From assembly GCF_030272615.1 (NCBI RefSeq), contig NC_081409.1, positions 612,059,755-612,123,754 of the forward strand: a DNA stretch of 64,000 bases, in the 5' to 3' direction. Under the pieces are notes generated by a model that was not told the origin of the DNA, ran no database searches, and saw only the letters and a program-made list of their open reading frames with translations. Shown here piece after piece: positions 12,656-25,543 of the stretch. This DNA is from Cryptomeria japonica. Its lineage: Eukaryota; Streptophyta; Pinopsida; Cupressales; Cupressaceae. How positions within the stretch are numbered: position 1 is the stretch's first letter; every line of letters begins with the position of its first letter. The translations under genes and the position numbers were made by a program.

Positions 12656-14018
12656 TTTTTTATTTTTTTTCTGTGGTTATAATGTTTTCAAAAAATTAAA
12701 GTTTCACAGGCTGAGAATATTTTTGAATAAAATATGTGGTCTCATATATATATATATATACACACACACTTAAGCAATCTATTTTTTTTTATGATGCAGT
12801 AGATCAACAACTTAAATGGCTAAATATCTTCTTTATTTTGTATATCTCTTTTTAATATGCATGCATACCTATTTGAATTTAAAGCACATGGCATTTAAAC
12901 TTAGCTCTATTATTTTTAAATCTATTTGGATGACTAGATTTCCCTTTCATGGCTAAATCCATATTTTAAAAAAAAAAACATTTAAGAACAGAATACTTAA
13001 TCCAATAGATTTTAAATAGATGTATTTCTCTCTATTTTAAGAAACGTATAGTTAACTTTAGAGCTAGTTTATTTTATCTAGATTTATTTTCTGCAATATT
13101 TGTAAGGAATAAAATGGCAGATTTAGATAATTTCCAGCAACATTAATACAACTTAAAATTTCATGCAAAACTATTTTACTAAGTTGAATACAACATTAAT
13201 ATCCATTCTAAAATCTAATTTACTATATTTGCAGCTGGAATTAAGTAAATATGACTAAGAGATCATTTCTAGACTAATAACTTACATGCTATTATATTTT
13301 ATATATCTACACTATTTTCATTATGCATATGAGATAAAATGGATTTTATTTTCAAATAAACATAAGTACAACAAATATTATTTCAATAGCTATAGGAACT
13401 TAATCCAACAAAAACATTTCATTTTTGCAATATTAACTTAACAAAATAATACTTTTCTTGTAAGCATACTAGAATACAATATAGTCAACATTACATATGG
13501 GTGAGATACCCAACTAGTCCCTCATCCCTCTTAAATGGGAACTTTAAAATGAATACATTTCTTTCTCAAATAAATACAACATGTAACTTTTTATATACAT
13601 TGCTGCAACTAAAAATAGTATCCCCTTTCCCTAGTCTTTTTCTGCAAACTCAAATAAAAACCAGCAACTCCTAGCTTTCTTTTATTTTCTTTTCCAAGAA
13701 ACCTGCATACAAACCATAAGGCTATGACCATGGAGAGCTCACCTCCCAGCCTAGGCTTACTAGAAGCCACCCCTGAGCTTGGAGAACCAAGCCCTAGATA
13801 GGTTACACTCAGGCAAACACAACAAGCAAGGGAAAACACTCAACAAACACTTTCCCAACCAAGGCTAAACTTCATCACAAAATATGATATTTTTACAAGG
13901 GTGGAAGTGGACCAAATACCTTGTAATAACCGACCATAATTAACTAGACAAGATTTACCATTCTTCTTTTTCTGTGTGTTTAATTTAATCATTATGTTTT
14001 ATTCAATTGCATACTCTG

Positions 14019-14175
14019 GGCATCCATCCATTTGGATTAGGCATTCATCCATCCAGGATGAGCATCTAACCATGTGGGTTAGGCATTTGTCCATACAAGA
14101 CATAAGATTTCATCTATCCAATAAGGGTAGGCATCTACTCATACGGGGTAGGCATCTATCCAATTGGGATAGGAG
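14019..14175. repeat. Tandem array, GGCATCTAYCC-type units, left LTR of B
   Basis: About six degenerate units of 25-30 bp, each with a GGCATCTA or GGCATTCATCC start and a near-palindromic middle such as ATACGGGGTAGG. The right LTR has a similar array (22205-22388) with one more clear unit containing CCGTACGGGGTAGGC. Confidence 0.75.
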
Positions 14176-15972
14176 GTTCTCTTTCTAGAGACTTAGGCTC
14201 ATCGGGACCATTCGGGTCCGAAGCCACTCACTAAGTACTACATTCTTCTACCAGAAGTGCACCAAGGTCGCCATCCTTAGGAGTAATTTAATAACATAAT
14301 ACAAGCTTGAATTCCGCCTCGAAATTTGGCTTAAAGCCTCGGAAAGTCAAGCGAATCCATACGGGATTCCTTCCGAGTATACATTGAATTACTCTTTCCA
14401 ATTTAATTATCTTTATATTTAAAAATAGGATTCTTACTCAACCCTTCCTTTACCAAGCCTAGACCCCACCCACGAACGCTTGAGTACGAGGGACAACTCC
14501 ATCCCAAGACTTCCTACATACCCACTTCGGCACGGGATTAAGGCGTAAAGTATGTAGTTCTATTTTCTACCCTATGGTTTGATGTAAACTGATTAGTGGG
14601 TACGCAACCCTTTCTAGGGTCAATGTCCTAGACAGTTTCTCTGCGGTTGCTACCCACGATGGTAGCGCTTAAGCAAAGCCTCAAGATGGCCTATTGCTTG
14701 TGGCCTAAAACAACGAGATCCTAATTCCTATTATAAGCGTCACCCTTAACCCATTTGTCATTCGACAACAAATCTTTGAGATTAAATCAATTTAATATAA
14801 GCATTTACTCAACATCAATATAGGGGTTTACTATAGTTTAACTCAGCGGGTGAAAGATCATTTAAAAATTATCTTATTAAATTATCGATTGAAAGGGTGA
14901 TTAACCACCCCTTGGATTTTAACTTCCAAGTGTCCCTTATTACTCCCCAACGATTTATAGGGACGATGCCACAGACGTCATTGATGTAGCTTTATTAGGT
15001 GTTAAGTGCAGTAGTTCAACATGACGACATTACCCGTAAGCGTGACCCAGAGGCACTGTATATACCGAACGCTACTTGGTTTTGGTTTTCCAACTTCCTT
15101 TGTTTTAATTTTCTAACTTATGATAACATCATGTTGAAAAATAACTATGAATTTAGACATTGCAAAGCCAAATTAATTGAAATAACTATGGAATAAAAAG
15201 AACCATAACTAGAATTATTTATTCAAAACTTGAATATAATTTGCATAATAATGACAGTTAGGTAACTTGTATACTAACAATTAAACGTATAATTTGCATG
15301 AAGATGGGAACATCAATAATTGAATCAATGTAAAGACATATCCATGAAGCGAAGGTAAGGTAAGTTGTATGCGAGAATGTCGCTTATAAAATCACTAACC
15401 CCAACATAGAATTTAGCTTAAGTCATTTAATTGCTAAGTGGATGTTAAGAGGACCTAAGTATTATTTAATATAAATTTGTTAAAACTAGTTATAAATTTT
15501 AATAATTACTTCAGTTTAAAAATTTTATTAACTAAAATTTATTTACATATATAAAAGAAGAAATTTTAAATAAACTAAAATTTTAATCATATATAAAAAA
15601 AGAATTTCAAAAAAAGTAACATTGCCATCGAACTAAGTTCGATTGGCATGCATGATGGTTAATGGGAGTGGGACCCCATGGTCCCCTCCACTACCCTGCG
15701 GAGTACTATCTCCGTCCTCCACCTGCGAGCTGGTACGCACAGGCCCTTTTTCATGTAGTGCAACATCAATCACTTCGCATTTATTAATACATAATGCATT
15801 AAGATTTATAAATGCTATTACTATATATATATATATATATATATATTTATTATATTTTTATGTCTAAAGTTTCCAGTTTAATTTTATTTAAAACCAGAAT
15901 ATGAGAGATAAAGTATTAATGTAAACAATAAGAATTTACTTATAGTAGCAAATAGACAGAGAGTAGAATTAA

Positions 15973-16240
15973 ACCAGAATACAAAAATGAAAGCAATATG
16001 GATTTACATATTGGAGCGATTAACACAGAGAGTGGAATTAACCAGAATACAAAAATGAAAGCAATAAGGATTTACATATTGGAGCGATTAACATAGAGAG
16101 TAGAATTAAATCAGAATACAAAAATGAAAGCAATAAGGATTTACATATTAGATTAATTAATACATAGAGTAGAATTAAACCAGAATACAAAAATGAAAGC
16201 AATAAGGATTTACATATTGGAGTAATTAATACAGAGAGTT
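15973..16240. repeat. Tandem array of 68-69-bp units, left LTR of B
   Basis: Units starting ACCAGAATACAAAAATGAAA (or TCAGAATAC) occur at about 15973, 16041, 16110 and 16179, with a degenerate copy at 15892. In the right LTR part of this array is in the opposite orientation. Confidence 0.85.
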
Positions 16241-17290
16241 ATTCACAGAGGGACTCATTCCTTGGTTTTCAACTGTTATTTTCCAGAGAGGAGTAGATAA
16301 CCAAACTCGAACAAATGAGAATATCACAGAAAATTATTCACAGCGAATTCTATCCTTCCTTTCAACAATTTTTTCATAGAAAATAGATAACCAGATAATG
16401 GGATCAAATGACAATATCACAGAGGATTATTCACAGTGAATTCTATCCTTCCTTTCAACAAATTTTTTTTTTCCATAGAAATATATATATCCAGATAATG
16501 GAAAATATGTATAGAATCAAATGAGAAACACAGAGAAATATCCACAGCGAGATCTATGAGATTCAGATTTTTATTCGAAAAACCAGAGAGATGAATTAGA
16601 GGGAGAAATAAAGATTGATCTAATCTAGTTCTCAACAAGAATTGAAACAATTTGATTTAGTTCTCATCAAGGAAATTGAAACAAATTGATCTAATCTAAT
16701 TTGCAGCAAGAATAAGATGCATGATAAAGTAAAACTAAATTGAAAGAACTTGGATGCTTGTAATTGATGTAGAATCCCCTATGAATCCTTCAATTAGCCT
16801 CCCTTGATCCTTCAAACTTGAAAGAAATCCTCCAAAGCAATCTTAGTTATTTTCAAAAATGAAATATGACTACAAAAGAAAAATTTACTTGAGAGAAGAA
16901 TTTCTTTATGGAATAACCAACTCCCATTTTTGAAAACTTTCATATCATTTATAAGAAAAATCCCTCTATTCCACTATCTATAATTTTAATTAAAAAAAAG
17001 GATTCTTTCCCAATTTTGGACTTCATGCAAATTGATTAGACTTAGTGGGAGGAGTTACATGCAAGGTGGTGGAGAATCCTCTAGAAGCTTGTTATTCTTC
17101 CTACAACATGTTCCATAATTGGATGAGTAAAATAAATAAATAAGAGATAATGTATATTTTCCATGTGTGTGTGTGTTATTATTTTTCATTCTTTTCTATA
17201 ACATTTATTCAATCATTTAAATAGTTTATCCAAAAAAAATATAATAGAGTTTTTATTTTAAATCCAAAGTGATAAAGGAGGGTTGTGACA

Positions 17291-17303
17291 TCCTCCGCCC
17301 CTT
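17291..17303 (-). other. Polypurine tract of B
   Basis: On the minus strand the purine-rich AAGGGGCGGAGGA directly precedes the TGTCACAACC start of the 3' LTR. Confidence 0.8.
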
Positions 17304-17355
17304 AATTTGTGCATCATCCCGATGTACTTATTAAATGCATCCAAGAGTCTATAGT

Positions 17356-20300
17356 CTATGATTTAAACAAAAAAGGAAACAGTTGTTGCATCTCCTTAGT
17401 ATCCTCCCACGCGACATTTTTTTCATCATACTGGTCCCATTGCAGTTTGCACTGATCAACCTCTCTATTGCGCAATTGGCACTGGCGCCTCTCCAAGATT
17501 CTGAATGGCTCTATCATTATTCCTCCCATTTCCTGGACCTGTAAAGCATCTCAATTCAAAATGTGTTTCTCATCAGGTACATACTTTTTAAGAAGAGATA
17601 CATTGAAGACATCATGGATTCGGCTCAACTGGGGAGGTAAGGCCAACCGGTATGCAATGTGATTAATCCTTCCCAATATTTCAAAGGGTCCAACATAACG
17701 AGGTACAAGCTTAGTCTTTTTCCCAAATCTTATGGAACTTTTGTGTGGCCTAACCCTTAGGAAGACTTTCTCTCCCACCTCAAACTCCCTTGGTGTTCTA
17801 TTTTGTCTGCATAACTTTTTTGCCTATCTGAGGCTTCCTTCAATCTTTGCCTAATTTCCTTAGTTTTCCTCTCCATCTCTTTCAACATATCCGGTCCAAT
17901 AATCACTCTATCTTCAATACTATCCCAACTCAAAGGTGTTCGACATGGTCTACCATACAATGCTTTGAAAGGTGCCATTCCCAAAGATGTTTGATATGTA
18001 TTATTGTAAGCAAACTCTACCAAAGGTAGGTACTCTTCCCATTTCCTCTGCTGGTCCATGCAATACATGCGAAGCAGATCTTCCATAATCTGATTTGTCC
18101 TTTCTGTCTGATCATCGGTCTCAGGATGGTATGCGGTGCTAAAATTTAGTTGGGTTCCTAGAGCTGAATTAAGAGTAGTCCAAAACCTTAAAGTGAATCT
18201 AGCATCTCTATCTGATATGATTTTCTCTGGTATTCCATGCAACCTAAATATTTCCTTAATAAAGCGCCTAGCCAAGGTAGGTGCATCATCTGTCAGATTC
18301 CCTAGTATAAAGTGTGCCACCTTAGTGAGTTTGTCAATTACCACCATTATTGCATCATGCCTAGAAGGTGACATGGGTAACCCTTGTACAAAATCCATGC
18401 TAATAACTTGCCACTTGTGTTGAGGTACATTGTGCAATTGCAACAATCCAGCTAGATGTCTATGTTATGCCTTTACTCTTTGACACTCCAAACATTTAGC
18501 CACATACTTGACAATGTCATTCTTCATCCCTTGCCAAAAGTATAACTTCTTTAGCTCTGCATAAAGTTTGTTAACTCCTGGGTGCCCTGAATAAGGGGCA
18601 TTGTGAGCCTCCAACAAGACTACTTCCCTTAAGTTTCCTGAGTTAGGAATATAGATTCTATTATTGTATCTGAGCAAACCATCTTCATCTAATGTATACC
18701 CTTCGATCTTAGGATTGGTTGGATCGTATTCTAAAGTCAATTTGACTTGCTCATATCATGGGTCATGTCCTTGTTCATCCATTACTTGCCTTTTGAAAGA
18801 AGTTTTGAATGTTGCTATAGTCATCAAGTGTCTCCTCCTACTTAAGGCATCTACCACCCTATTTTCCTTCCCCTTAATATATTTAATTTCAAAATCATAT
18901 TCACTTAGAAACTCTAACCACCTTCTTTGTCTGGCATTTAAGTGGGGTTGGGTAAAGATGTACTTTAGTCCTTGGTTATCTGACTTCAATTCAAAGGGAT
19001 TCCCTAGCAAGAAGTGTCTCCATTTTTGTAGGGCATGCACAATCGCTGCCAAATCTAAGTCGTGGGGTGCATAATTGACTTCATGAGTCTTTAGCTTTCT
19101 AGATTCATAAGCTACTACCCCTTCATCTTGGACAAGTACTCCTCCTAACCCTTCAATAGAAGCATCAGTTATGACTATGAAGTGTCCATTTGGATCTGGT
19201 ACCTTTAGAATGGGTGCTGAAGTTAGTTTCCCTTTCAAAATTTGGAATGCCTTATCACTTTGTTCTGTCCACACAAATATTTTACCCTTCCTTTGTAATG
19301 AGGTGATGGGGTTCGCTATCTTAGAAAATCCTTCCACAAACCTCCTATAGTAACCTGCTAGCCCCATAAAGCTTCTTACTTCTGAAACATTTTTTAGGGA
19401 TTGGCCATTCTACTATTGCCTTTATTTTATCTGGATCAACTGCTATTCCTTCCTTTGATATTATATGCCCAAGGTAGTGAATCTTTTCCTCAAAGAAGGC
19501 ACATTTGGACAATTTCCCATATAACTTATGTTCTCTCAACCTTTGCAAAACAATTTGTAGGTATACTAAATGTTCCTCTTCATTCCTAGAGTAAATCAAT
19601 ATGTCATCCAGAAATACCAAAACAAATTTATCCAAGTAGTCATGGAGTACACTATTCATTAAGTTCATAAATGCAGTTGGGGCATTGGTTACACCAAAAG
19701 GAACTATGGTAAATTCATAATGCCCATATCTAGTCCTGAAAGCTGTTTTCGGAATGTATTCCTCCTTATTTCTGAGTTGATGGTACCCTGACCAGAGGTC
19801 TATCTTTGAGAAAGCTGCTGCTCCTTTCATTTGGTCAAAAAGATCCTCTATATGAGGTAAGGGATACCTATTCTTTATTGTGACCTTGTTCAACATCCTA
19901 TAGTCGATGCATAGCCTTGAGGTTCCATCCTTCTTCTTAACAAATAAGACTGGCGCTCCCCATGGTGATACACTTGGCCTTATTAATCCCTTAGCTAAGA
20001 GTTCCTCTAATTGCATTTTGAGCTCTTGTAATTTAGTTGTGTTCATTTGGTAAGGTGCCCTTGATACAGGTTCAGCTCCTGAGAGTACTTTGATAGAAAA
20101 GTCAAACTTCCTCTTAGGGGGTAAGCCGGGTAATTCTTCTGGAAAAACATCCTTAAATTTTTTTAAGAAAGGGGCATTTTCAAAGGTTGGTGTATTTTCC
20201 TCTTTTCCTTCATCAATTTCAACCATATAGATTTGGCCTCCTCTTCTTCTTTCCTTCTTTAATTGCATGGCCGATATGGTTTCTATATTGATGGGTTTAA

Positions 20301-21963
20301 ACTTTCCTTGGATTTTGACCCTTTCCCCCCCATCATCCAAACATTCAACAACTTTGTTATAGCAATCCACATTAGCTTGATGGTATGTTAACCAACTCAT
20401 TCCAATAATTACATCATATAATCCTAGGGGTGCCACATAGAGATCTACCCTTGTTTCAAACTCGGAAAATTGTACCCTTGCCCTCGGCAAACACTTAGTT
20501 ACTTCCCTAGTTGCCTTATCCCCATATTGAACCATTCATGATGACTCCATTTGATTAAATTTTAATGCATATTTGCTTACTAATTCAGGTGAGATGAAAC
20601 ATTCAGATGACCCAATGTCAATTAGAATTGATATTGGTTGCTCAAATAGTGTACCTGTAGTTTCCACAGGAACATTCTGGTATCTTCCTCTTCGGTTCCT
20701 AACTGCTGCATGAATCCTTTGTTGGGGCCCTTGTTGGGTTTGATTGGCCCTAATTTGTCCTTGCATCCTAGGGCACTCTCTAGCAAAATGGTTTTCCCCA
20801 CACATGAAGCATCCACCTAGAGGACCCCTCCTACCTTGATTTCTAGGGGGATCATTCTTTGTTTCATTGGCCCTAGGTGGATAAGTTATCCTATTATGTT
20901 GGTCATTCCTATTATATTTGCCTCTATTATTATTTCCCCTATTATTATTATTATTATTATTTCCATTCCTCTGATATTGATTAGGAGGTGGTCTTCTTTC
21001 GGAAGAATTATTCCTCTGACCCTTGTTGAAATTAGTGTTTCCATTTAATTCTTGCTTCCTTTTAAATGAGTGGTTCTCATTATAGTTCCGCCCTGCTAGT
21101 GTTTGAATCTTCCTCTCTTGCCTTAGGGACTTTTCAAGTACTTCATTCATGTTTTTGGGTCCATGCATGTCAACTTCTGCCCCTATGTTGGTATTTAACC
21201 CCAAAATGAACTTCCTTGCTTGTCCTTCTTCATCTTTCTGGTACATAGGTACATACTTAAGCAATTTGGCAAACTTATCCCAATATTGTTGAATGAATAG
21301 GGGCCCTTGACATAGATTATGGAATTATATCACCTTCTCATCAAAGAACAATTGAGGGAGCCACCTATCTCAGAAGTGGTGAACAAATTAATCCCATGTG
21401 ACCGTATCCCTGCTATACCCATTTTGTTCCTTGGTGTTGGTCCACCAACTGGATGCCTCTCCTATGAGTTGATAGGAACCCCATAAAGACTTGGTTGTTT
21501 CACTAAAATCTCTTAGCTCAAAATAATTTTCCATTTCATTTAGCCAATTCTCAGCTCCTTCACCAATTTGCCTCCCATTGAACTTAGGAGGGGTGATTTT
21601 CTTTAAGTCCTTGGAGAGTTCCAATATGTTATTTTCCTTTCTATTACCCATCGCATTCCCTTGATTGCTACCAGGGTTTCCATTTTCGGTACCACTTCTA
21701 TTTTCAAAGTCATTCTGCCTTTCCCTAAGGTCCTGCATTGAGTGTTCCAAGAAGTTGATTTTATCTCTTTGTTTGGTTAGAAGGTTGATTATAGCTTGGA
21801 CCCCATCTTCATTATTTCTTGGATTGTGTCGATCCTCTTCATGGTCTTCCTCATGGTTTTCTTCATGGTTTTCCTCATGGCTTTCCTCATGGTTTTCTTC
21901 CCTTTGACTCCTAGTACATCATCCATTACCCCTTCCTCTTCCTCTTCCTCTTCCTCTTGCCAT
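17356..21963 (-). pseudogene. Gag-pol of B (chromovirus polyprotein), lightly broken
   Basis: A single gag-protease-RT-RNase H-integrase-chromodomain polyprotein. Start ATG at 21961-21963 opens with an RG repeat; an in-frame TGA follows after 14 codons. Gag core 21388-21750; zinc knuckle CFMCGENHFARECP (about 20780-20820); protease ILIDIGSSECFIS (about 20590-20630). A TGA at 20536-20538 splits gag/protease from RT. RT (19345-20535) has [17 protein letters not shown] and the intact catalytic [10 protein letters not shown]. An extra A in an A6 run near 19391 shifts frame into RNase H (VITDASIEGLGG, SDNQGLKYI). Integrase shows [36 protein letters not shown] and DDQTERTNQ. A second 1-base slip near 17805 precedes the chromodomain-like PFRILERRQCQLRNREV ... 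WEDTKEMQQLFP. About 1.5 kb of gag sequence contains further stops near 21270-21380. Confidence 0.92.
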
Positions 21964-22098
21964 TCTAGGTTTTTACCTGAAAGTTAAATTATGTAGTTAG
22001 TTCTTGATTTAGGATTTTAAAATTTAATTTCTACCATTGCAAAACATTCCCTTAGCTGAATAAATTGAAGTGAGCATAAGGCCTAGATTTGAACCTTT

Positions 22099-22112
22099 TC
22101 TCTGATACCACA
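22099..22112 (-). other. Primer-binding site of B (initiator tRNA-Met type)
   Basis: Minus strand TGGTATCAGAGA, two bases inside the 5' LTR end. This is the standard plant initiator-Met primer site. Confidence 0.88.
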
Positions 22113-22204
22113 TGTAATAACCGACCATAATTAACTCAACAAGATTTACCATTCTTTTTTTTTTGTGCGTTTAATTTAATCATTATGTTTTATTCAATTG
22201 CATA

Positions 22205-22388
22205 CTCTAGGCATCCATCCATTTGGATTAGGCATTCATCCATCCGGGATGAGTATCTAACCATATGGGTTAGGCATTTGTCCATACGAGACATAAAATT
22301 TCATCTATCCAATATGGGATAGGCATCTACCCGTACGGGGTAGGCATCTATCCGTACGGGGTAGGCATCTAACCAATCGGGATAGGAG
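22205..22388. repeat. Tandem array, GGCATCTAYCC-type units, right LTR of B
   Basis: Counterpart of 14019-14175. It includes two adjacent near-identical units CGTACGGGGTAGGCATCTA, one more than the left LTR. Confidence 0.75.
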
Positions 22389-23970
22389 GTGCTCTGGCCA
22401 GAGACTTAGGCTCATCGGGACCATTCGGGTCTTGAGCCACTGACTAAGTACTACACTCTTCTAACAGAAGTGCACCGAGGTTGCCGTCCTTAGGAGTAAT
22501 TTAATAACATAATACAAGCTTGAATTTTGCCTGAGAATTTGGCTTAAAGCCTCGGGAAGTTAATCGAATCCATATGGGATTCGTTCTGAGTATGCATTGA
22601 ATTACTCTTTCCAATTTAATTATCTTTATATTTCAAAATAGGATTCTTACTCAACCCTTCCTTTACCAAGCCTAGACCCCACCCACGAATGCCTGAGTAC
22701 GAGGGACAACTCCATCCCAAGACTTCCTACATACCCGCTTTGGCACGGGATCAAGGCATAAAGTATGTAGTTCTATTTTCTACCCTATGGTTTGATGTAA
22801 ACTGATTAGTGGGTATGCAACCCTTTCTATTGTCAATGTCCCAGACAGTTTCTCTGCGGTTGCTACCCACGATGGTAGCGCTTAAGCAAAGGCTCAAGAT
22901 GGCCCATTGCTTGTGGCCTAAAACAACTAGATCCTAATTCCTATTATAAGCGTCCTCCTTGACCCATTTGTCATTCGACAACAAATCTCTGAGATTACAT
23001 CAATTTCATAAAAGCATTTACTCAACATCAATATAGGGGTTTACTATAGTTTAACTCAGTGGGTGAAAGATCATTTAAAAATTATCTTATGAAATTATCG
23101 ATCCAAGGGGGATTACCCACCCCTTGGATTTTAACTTCCAAGTGTCCCTTATTACTCCCCAATGATTTATAGGGATGATGCCACAGACGTCGTTGATGTA
23201 GCTTTATTAGGCATTGAATGCAGTAGTTCAACATGACAGCATTACCCGTAAGCGTGACCCAGAGGCACTGTATATACCAAACGCTACTTGGTTTTGGTTT
23301 TCCAACTTCCTTTGTTGTAATTTTCTAACTTATGATAACATCATGTTGAAAAATAATTATGAATTAAGACATTGCAAAGCCAAATTAATTGAAATAACTA
23401 TGGAATAAAAAGAACCATAACTAGAATTATTTATTCAAAACTTGAATATAATTTGCATAATAATGACAGTTAGGTAACTTGTATACTAACAATTAAACGT
23501 ATAATTTCCATAAAGATGGGAACACCAATAATTGAATCAACGTAAAGACATATGCATGAAGTGAAGGTAAGGTAAGTTGTATGCGAGAATGGCACTTATA
23601 AAATCACTAACCCCAACATAGAATTTAGCTTAAGTCATTTAATTGTTGAGTGGATGTTAAGAGGACCTAAGTATTATTTAATATAAATTTTTTAAAACTA
23701 GTTATAAATTTTAAAAATTACTTCAGTTTAAAAAATTTATTTACATATATAAAAGAAGAAATTTTAAATAAACTAAAATTTTAAACATATATAAAAAAAG
23801 AATTTCAAAAAAAGTAACATTGTCATCGAACTAAGTTCGATTGGCATGCATGATGGTTAATGGGAGTGGGACCCCACGGTCCCCACCACTACCCTGCAGC
23901 CACTGCCACAGCAGTGACCGCAGGCTAGTGGAGGGTACCATAATGGTACCACTCCCCCTGCAGAGTACTA

Positions 23971-24341
23971 GTGTTAATCGCTCCAATATGTAAATCCTTA
24001 TTGCTTTCATTTTTGTATTCTGGTTAATTCCACTCTCTGTGTTAATTGCTCCAATATGTAAATCCATATTGCTTTCATTTTTGTATTCTGGTTTAATTCT
24101 ACTCTCTGTGTATTTGCTAATATAAGTAAATTCTTATTGCTTACATTAATACTTTACCTCTCATATTCTGGTTTTAAATAAAATTAAACTAGAAACTTTA
24201 GACATAAATATATATATATATATATATAGTAATAGCATTTATAAATCTTAATGCATTATGTATTAATAAATGCGAAGTGATTGATGTTGCACTGCACGAA
24301 AAAGGGCCTGTGCGTACCGGCTCGCAGGTGGAGGACGGAGA
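23971..24341 (-). other. Inverted block inside right LTR of B
   Basis: Read on the minus strand, this block matches left LTR 15709-16094 (TCTCCGTCCTCC through GGAGCGATTAACA). On both sides the two LTRs are collinear: GAGTACTA precedes it and AGAGAGTAGAATTAAAT follows it in both. The block covers part of the 68-bp array. Confidence 0.88.
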
Positions 24342-25543
24342 GAGAGTAGAATTAAATCAGAATACAAAAATGAAAGCAATAAGGATTTACATATTAGATT
24401 AATTAATACAGAGAGTAGAATTAAACCAGAATACAAAAATGAAAGCAATAAGGATTTACATATTGGAGTAATTAATACAGGGAGTTATTCACAGAGGGAC
24501 TCATTCCTTGGTTTTCAACTGTTATTTTCCAGAGAGGAGTAGATAACCAAACTCGAACAAATGAGAATATCACAGAAAATTATTCACAGCGAATTCTATC
24601 CTTCCTTTCAACAATTTTTTCATAGAAAATAGATAACCAGATAATGGGATCAAATGACAATATCACAGAGGATTATTCACAGTGAATTCTATCCTTCCTT
24701 TCAACAAATTTTTTTTTTCCATAGAAATATATATATCCAGATAATGGAAAATATGTATAGAATCAAATCAGAAACACAGAGAAATATCCACAGTGAGATC
24801 TATGAGATTCAGATTTTTATTCGAAAAACCAAAGAGATGAATTAGAGGGAGAAATAAAGATTGATCTAATCTAGTTCTCAACAAGAATTGAAACAATTTG
24901 ATTTAGTTCTCATCAAGGAAATTGAAACAAATTGATCTAATCTAATTTGCAGCAAGAATAAGATGCATGATAAAGTAAAATTAAATTGAAAGAACCTGGA
25001 TGCTTGCAATTGATGTAGAATCCCCTATGAATCCTTCAATTAGCCTGCCTTGATCCTTCAAACTTGAAAGAAATCCTCCAAAGCAATCTTAGTTATTTTC
25101 AAAAATGAAATATGACTACAAAAGAAAAACTTACTTGAGAGAAGAATTTCTTTATGGAATAACCAACTCCCATTTTTGAAAACTTGCATATCATTTATAA
25201 GAAAAATCCCTCTATTCCACTATCTATAATTTTAATTAAAAAAAAGGATTCTTTCCCAATTTTGGACTTCATGCAAATTGATTAGACTTAGTGGGAGGAG
25301 TTACATGCAAGGTGGTGGAGAATCCTCTAGAAGATTCTTATTCTTCCTACAACATGTGCCATAATTGGATGAGTAAAATAAATAAATAAGAGATAATGTA
25401 TATTTTCCATGTGTGTGTGTGTGTTATTATTTTTCATTATTTTCTATAACATTTATTCAATCATTTAAATAGTTTATCCAAAAAAAATATAATAGAGTTT
25501 GTATTTTAAATCCAAAGTGATAAAGGAGGGTTGTGACATACCT

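Larger units (their letters stand above)
13922..17290 (-). mobile_element. Left (3') LTR of B
   Basis: 3,369 bp, TGTAATAACC to GGTTGTGACA on the plus strand. It matches 22113-25538 except for an inversion and a missing GC-rich segment of about 65 bp near 15700. It holds two tandem arrays (14019-14175 and 15973-16240). No coding frame. Confidence 0.92.
13922..25538 (-). mobile_element. Element B: chromovirus inserted in left LTR of A
   Basis: Two LTRs (13922-17290 and 22113-25538) with ends TGTAATAACC and GGTTGTGACA flank an internal region of 4.8 kb with gag-pol on the minus strand. TACCT is duplicated at 13917-13921 and 25539-25543, and the LTR of A reads through cleanly when B is removed, as the uninterrupted copy at about 48268 shows. 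The total length is 11,617 bp. Gag-pol has few defects (two stops, two 1-base frame changes and a damaged gag middle), so B is younger than A. Confidence 0.93.
22113..25538 (-). mobile_element. Right (5') LTR of B
   Basis: 3,426 bp, same ends as the left LTR. It differs by an inverted block of about 370 bp (23971-24341), by about 65 bp of GC-rich DNA (about 23898-23960) absent from the left copy, and by scattered substitutions. It contains the perfect inverted repeat GGTACCA/TGGTACC around 23934-23950. No coding frame. Confidence 0.92.

Noticed and set aside
15973-16240. Regular 68-bp repeats as a CRISPR array
   Set aside because: Units are head-to-tail without unique spacers, inside a plant LTR.
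22099-22112. TGGTATCAGAG sites as possible tRNA gene ends
   Set aside because: They match tRNA 3' ends only because they are primer-binding sites next to LTRs; no cloverleaf is present.
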